The notes beneath the pieces are model-generated. The model ran no database searches and had not been told where the DNA came from. It saw only the letters and a list, made by a program, of their open reading frames with translations. This document shows positions 15,660-17,371 of a DNA stretch of 17,371 nucleotides, piece by piece (within the stretch, counting starts at the first letter, position 1; every line of letters starts with the position of its first letter). The position numbers were made by a program, and so were the translations under genes. The stretch spans positions 1-17,371 of the forward strand of contig DALV01000098.1 in the NCBI GenBank assembly GCA_002496905.1, written 5' to 3'. The DNA is from Euryarchaeota archaeon UBA105 (lineage in GTDB: Archaea > Thermoplasmatota > Poseidoniia > Poseidoniales > Thalassarchaeaceae).

Positions 15660-15667
15660 AAGGTGAG
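15660..15667 (+). promoter_or_regulatory. ribosome binding site that fixes the S19e start
   Basis: AAGGTGAG ends three bases before the ATG at 15671. The same frame is open back to an ATG at 15548, but only this ATG has a ribosome site and gives the normal S19e N-terminus. Confidence 0.7.
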
Positions 15668-15670
15668 TGT

Positions 15671-16141
15671 ATGACGACGTACCACGATGTGCCAGCGGAC
15701 CTTCTGATTGCGGACCTCGCACAAAGATTGTCAGACATTGACTCAATCAATGCCCCTGAGTGGGCTGATTATGTGAAGACTGGCACACACAGAGAGAAGC
15801 CTCCTGAACAAGAAGATTGGTGGTATGTTCGATGCGCGGCTGTACTTCGTAAGGTAGCAATGAAAGGACCAATTGGTACCAATCACATGTCCCAGTTGTT
15901 CGGCGGACCTAAGGATCGAGGCGTCAAGCCTAACCGCGCAGTAGCAGGATCAAGAAAGGTTGCTAGGACTGTTCTACAACAACTCCTAGCCGCCGGCTTT
16001 ATTACAGATTCATTCAATACTGCTGGAACAGTCACCCTCGGAAAGGTAGTTACCCCAACCGGTCAAGCGTTTTTGGACGAAAGTGCACATAGTGTACGTC
16101 CACAGGCAGAAGAAAGACATCCAGAGCTAGCGAGATATTGA
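15671..16141 (+). CDS. rps19e: archaeal ribosomal protein S19e
   Basis: This 156-aa small-subunit protein begins MTTYHDVPADLLI, the usual S19e start. It continues with APEWADYVKTGTHREKPPEQ and DWWYVRCAAVLRKVA, then FGGPKDRGVKPNRAVAGS and TPTGQAFLDE, all typical of S19e. The family is found in archaea and eukaryotes only; it folds as a winged helix and is needed for late maturation of small-subunit rRNA. The length agrees with archaeal members (about 150 aa). It is the first gene of a tight plus-strand ribosomal operon, with L39e starting nine bases after its stop. The frame extends upstream to 15548, but that part overlaps the promoter and the divergent gene and is not S19e-like. Confidence 0.96.
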   Translation: MTTYHDVPADLLIADLAQRLSDIDSINAPEWADYVKTGTHREKPPEQEDWWYVRCAAVLRKVAMKGPIGTNHMSQLFGGPKDRGVKPNRAVAGSRKVARTVLQQLLAAGFITDSFNTAGTVTLGKVVTPTGQAFLDESAHSVRPQAEERHPELARY

Positions 16142-16146
16142 GGTGA
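16140..16146 (+). promoter_or_regulatory. ribosome binding site for L39e, overlapping the S19e stop codon
   Basis: GAGGTGA begins inside the S19e TGA stop (16139-16141) and ends four bases before the L39e ATG at 16151. A ribosome finishing S19e would cover this site, which suggests coupled translation. Confidence 0.65.
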
Positions 16147-16150
16147 ATTT

Positions 16151-16306
16151 ATGGCGCGCCACAAACCATTTGGAAAGAAGCAGCGACTAAACAAAGTCAC
16201 CAAGCAGAATCGAAGAGTGCCTGTTTGGGTAATGCTTCGAACTGCTAGAAACACTACAACCCACCCTAAGCGTCACCACTGGCGCAGGTCGAAACTACAG
16301 AGGTGA
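16151..16306 (+). CDS. rpl39e: ribosomal protein L39e
   Basis: This 51-aa gene is easy to miss because it is short. The product starts MARHKPFGKKQRLNKVTKQN and ends with HPKRHHWRRSKLQR; it is very basic and has the Lys-Gln-Arg and HWRRSKL patterns of L39e. L39e is a large-subunit protein of archaea and eukaryotes that lines the peptide exit tunnel, and the normal length is about 51 residues. It begins nine bases after the S19e stop, and its own stop lies inside the ribosome site of L31e. The order S19e-L39e-L31e is a common archaeal arrangement, which supports the call. Confidence 0.95.
   Translation: MARHKPFGKKQRLNKVTKQNRRVPVWVMLRTARNTTTHPKRHHWRRSKLQR
16299..16306 (+). promoter_or_regulatory. 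ribosome binding site that fixes the L31e start
   Basis: AGAGGTGA contains the L39e TGA stop and ends five bases before the ATG at 16312. A GTG at 16303 in the same frame lies within this site and so is unlikely to be the start. Confidence 0.65.
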
Positions 16307-16311
16307 TTCTA

Positions 16312-16575
16312 ATGGCTGAGGTAAAGGAAATGGTAATCCCACTACGCGCTGCTTGGAATGTTCCACGAACAAAGCGCGCTAACCGTGCAATGGCTGAGAT
16401 TCGTAACCACGTATCCCAGCACATGAAAATTCAAGACGACGAAGAAATTTGGATAGATCAAGCCGTCAACGAAGTCATTTGGTCTCGTGGAATGCAAAAG
16501 CCACCACGAAAGATTCGAATCGTTTGTACTAGGGAAGAAGGATTCCCTCTTGAAGTGAAATTGGCGGAGGACTGA
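16312..16575 (+). CDS. rpl31e: ribosomal protein L31e
   Basis: The product is 87 aa, a usual length for archaeal L31e. It has MVIPLRAAWNVPRTKRANRA near the N-terminus, where L31e proteins carry an Ile-Pro-Leu-Arg then Arg-Ala/Thr-Lys-Arg-Ala pattern. It continues with IRNHVSQHMK, then EEIWIDQAVNEVIWSRGMQKPPRKIRI, the tryptophan- and lysine-rich core of the family. L31e is a large-subunit protein near the exit tunnel rim in archaea and eukaryotes. The ATG at 16312 is chosen over the in-frame GTG at 16303 because of the ribosome site placed between them. The next gene starts five bases after its stop. Confidence 0.95.
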   Translation: MAEVKEMVIPLRAAWNVPRTKRANRAMAEIRNHVSQHMKIQDDEEIWIDQAVNEVIWSRGMQKPPRKIRIVCTREEGFPLEVKLAED

Positions 16576-16580
16576 GATAT

Positions 16581-16775
16581 ATGGGTAATATTCGACCTTC
16601 ATTCATCAAGACTAGGGCACTACGTTTATTGGAAATCTATCCTGATAAGTTCACCGATGACTTCGATACCAACAAACAGCTTGTTGTAGAATTCACAGAT
16701 GTCGGGGGCAACAAGCGCATGAGAAATTGGATAGCGGGATATATCACTCGCTACATCCAGCGCCGTACCGATTGA
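16581..16775 (+). CDS. rps17e: ribosomal protein S17e
   Basis: The 64-aa product has the S17e pattern from end to end: MGNIRPSFIKTRALRLLE, YPDKFTDDFDTNKQLV and RMRNWIAGYITRYIQRR. Archaeal S17e is about 60-70 residues and is shorter than the eukaryotic form, in line with this. It is a small-subunit protein found in archaea and eukaryotes. GGAGG at 16566-16570, inside the end of L31e, lies ten bases before the ATG. In many archaea eIF6 follows L31e, so S17e in this place is a local variation. The next gene starts five bases after its stop. Confidence 0.93.
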   Translation: MGNIRPSFIKTRALRLLEIYPDKFTDDFDTNKQLVVEFTDVGGNKRMRNWIAGYITRYIQRRTD

Positions 16776-16780
16776 GTGGT

Positions 16781-17371
16781 ATGGGCGACTACGCTGAAAC
16801 CTCACTTCCCGCATTCGCTAACAATCTCTGCATAGTCTTGGTTGCTCCAGAACACGATGGTAACATCGGGGCTGTCGCCAGGAGCATGATGAACTTCGGA
16901 ATCACTGATCTCCGTATAGTTGGTCGTACAACAGAATGGTCTGAAGAGACTAGGAAGAGAGCGAAGAATGCTCAGTATGTACTGAAAAACGCTCGAGGTT
17001 TTGAATCACTTCAAGATGCTACAACTGACTGTTCTTTGGTGGTGGGAACTTCAGGAAAGAGGGAGCACGGGGATAAGACTGCAATGAGGCATTTCCTATT
17101 ACCAGATGAACTACCAGACCGCTTATCGGGGATTGAAGGAAAGTCTGCCCTAGTATTCGGTCCAGAAGGTAAAGGATTGGTAAATGACCAACTTCGATTA
17201 TGCGACCTTTTGGTAACAATTCCAACGTGGGAAGGCTATCCTATCCTGAACCTAAGTCATGCTGTTACGGTACTGTGTTTCTCTTGGTTCACTGGTGTCT
17301 CTGAAAATTCAGTACCTGGAACTGATGGCAGAATACTTGATCCCGAATTAAGACGGATATTGAGAGAAGAA
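16781..17371 (+). CDS. SpoU/TrmH-family RNA 2'-O-methyltransferase, TrmJ-like, 3' end off the window
   Basis: The open frame covers 197 codons up to the window edge. It carries the three SPOUT motifs: NIGAVARSMMNFG at about 28-40, LVFGPEGKGLVNDQL at about 124-138 and a third motif of the form IP-x5-YPILNLSHAV at about 147-161. Such enzymes form a trefoil-knot dimer and transfer methyl from SAM to a ribose 2'-OH. The YPILNLSHAV form of motif 3 and GPEG in motif 2 point to the TrmJ branch, which methylates tRNA position 32 in bacteria and archaea. Another RNA target cannot be excluded. The ATG at 16781 follows the S17e stop by five bases, with only a weak GAGTGG ribosome site, so it probably depends on coupled translation with the ribosomal operon. 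The C-terminal part is missing from the window. Confidence 0.85.
   Translation, partial: MGDYAETSLPAFANNLCIVLVAPEHDGNIGAVARSMMNFGITDLRIVGRTTEWSEETRKRAKNAQYVLKNARGFESLQDATTDCSLVVGTSGKREHGDKTAMRHFLLPDELPDRLSGIEGKSALVFGPEGKGLVNDQLRLCDLLVTIPTWEGYPILNLSHAVTVLCFSWFTGVSENSVPGTDGRILDPELRRILREE

Noticed and set aside
15548..15670. In-frame extension of the S19e reading frame back to an ATG at 15548
   Set aside because: It overlaps the TATA box, the ribosome site and the divergent gene, and it does not resemble S19e; the ATG at 15671 gives the normal family N-terminus.

Overview
The window looks like chromosomal DNA of a marine Thermoplasmatota archaeon, most likely Marine Group II (Poseidoniales) or a relative. 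It is archaeal because it carries ribosomal proteins S19e, L39e, L31e and S17e, which bacteria lack. The lineage is inferred from the A+T-leaning composition, frequent GTG and TTG starts, compact layout and mixed bacterial-like and archaeal gene content; no phylogeny was run. Layout from left to right: (1) A minus-strand RND/MMPL-type membrane transporter that runs off the left edge (1-2016). (2) A plus-strand valyl-tRNA synthetase (2179-4656). (3) A minus-strand set of three dehydrogenase or reductase genes, transcribed from 7440 down to 4653: a short SerA-like 2-hydroxyacid dehydrogenase, an extended SDR dehydrogenase/epimerase and a steroid 5-alpha-reductase (SRD5A) family membrane enzyme. 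(4) A plus-strand polytopic membrane protein of unknown function (7553-8638). (5) A minus-strand pair for iron-sulfur cluster assembly: an IscA-type carrier followed by a YgfZ/Iba57-type protein (9940 down to 8625). (6) Divergent from that pair, fdhD and an FdhF/YdeP-type molybdopterin oxidoreductase (10032-13176). (7) Minus-strand genes for a TPR protein and a two-TM membrane protein (15616 down to 13167). (8) A plus-strand ribosomal operon S19e-L39e-L31e-S17e followed by a TrmJ/SpoU-like RNA methyltransferase cut by the right edge (15671-17371). Two modules stand out. The SRD5A homologue is translationally coupled to an SDR enzyme, which suggests a two-step modification of an isoprenoid or other lipid. 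The IscA-YgfZ pair has the same two-family composition as the mitochondrial ISCA/IBA57 machinery and lies back to back with a molybdo-enzyme module whose catalytic subunit may carry a metal cluster. All three convergent gene junctions in the window overlap by 4 to 14 bases, so there is no room for ordinary intergenic terminators there. No tRNA, rRNA, CRISPR array, insertion sequence or long repeat was seen. No gene-free stretch exceeds 300 bases; the longest gap, about 160 bases, lies between the transporter and the valS start.
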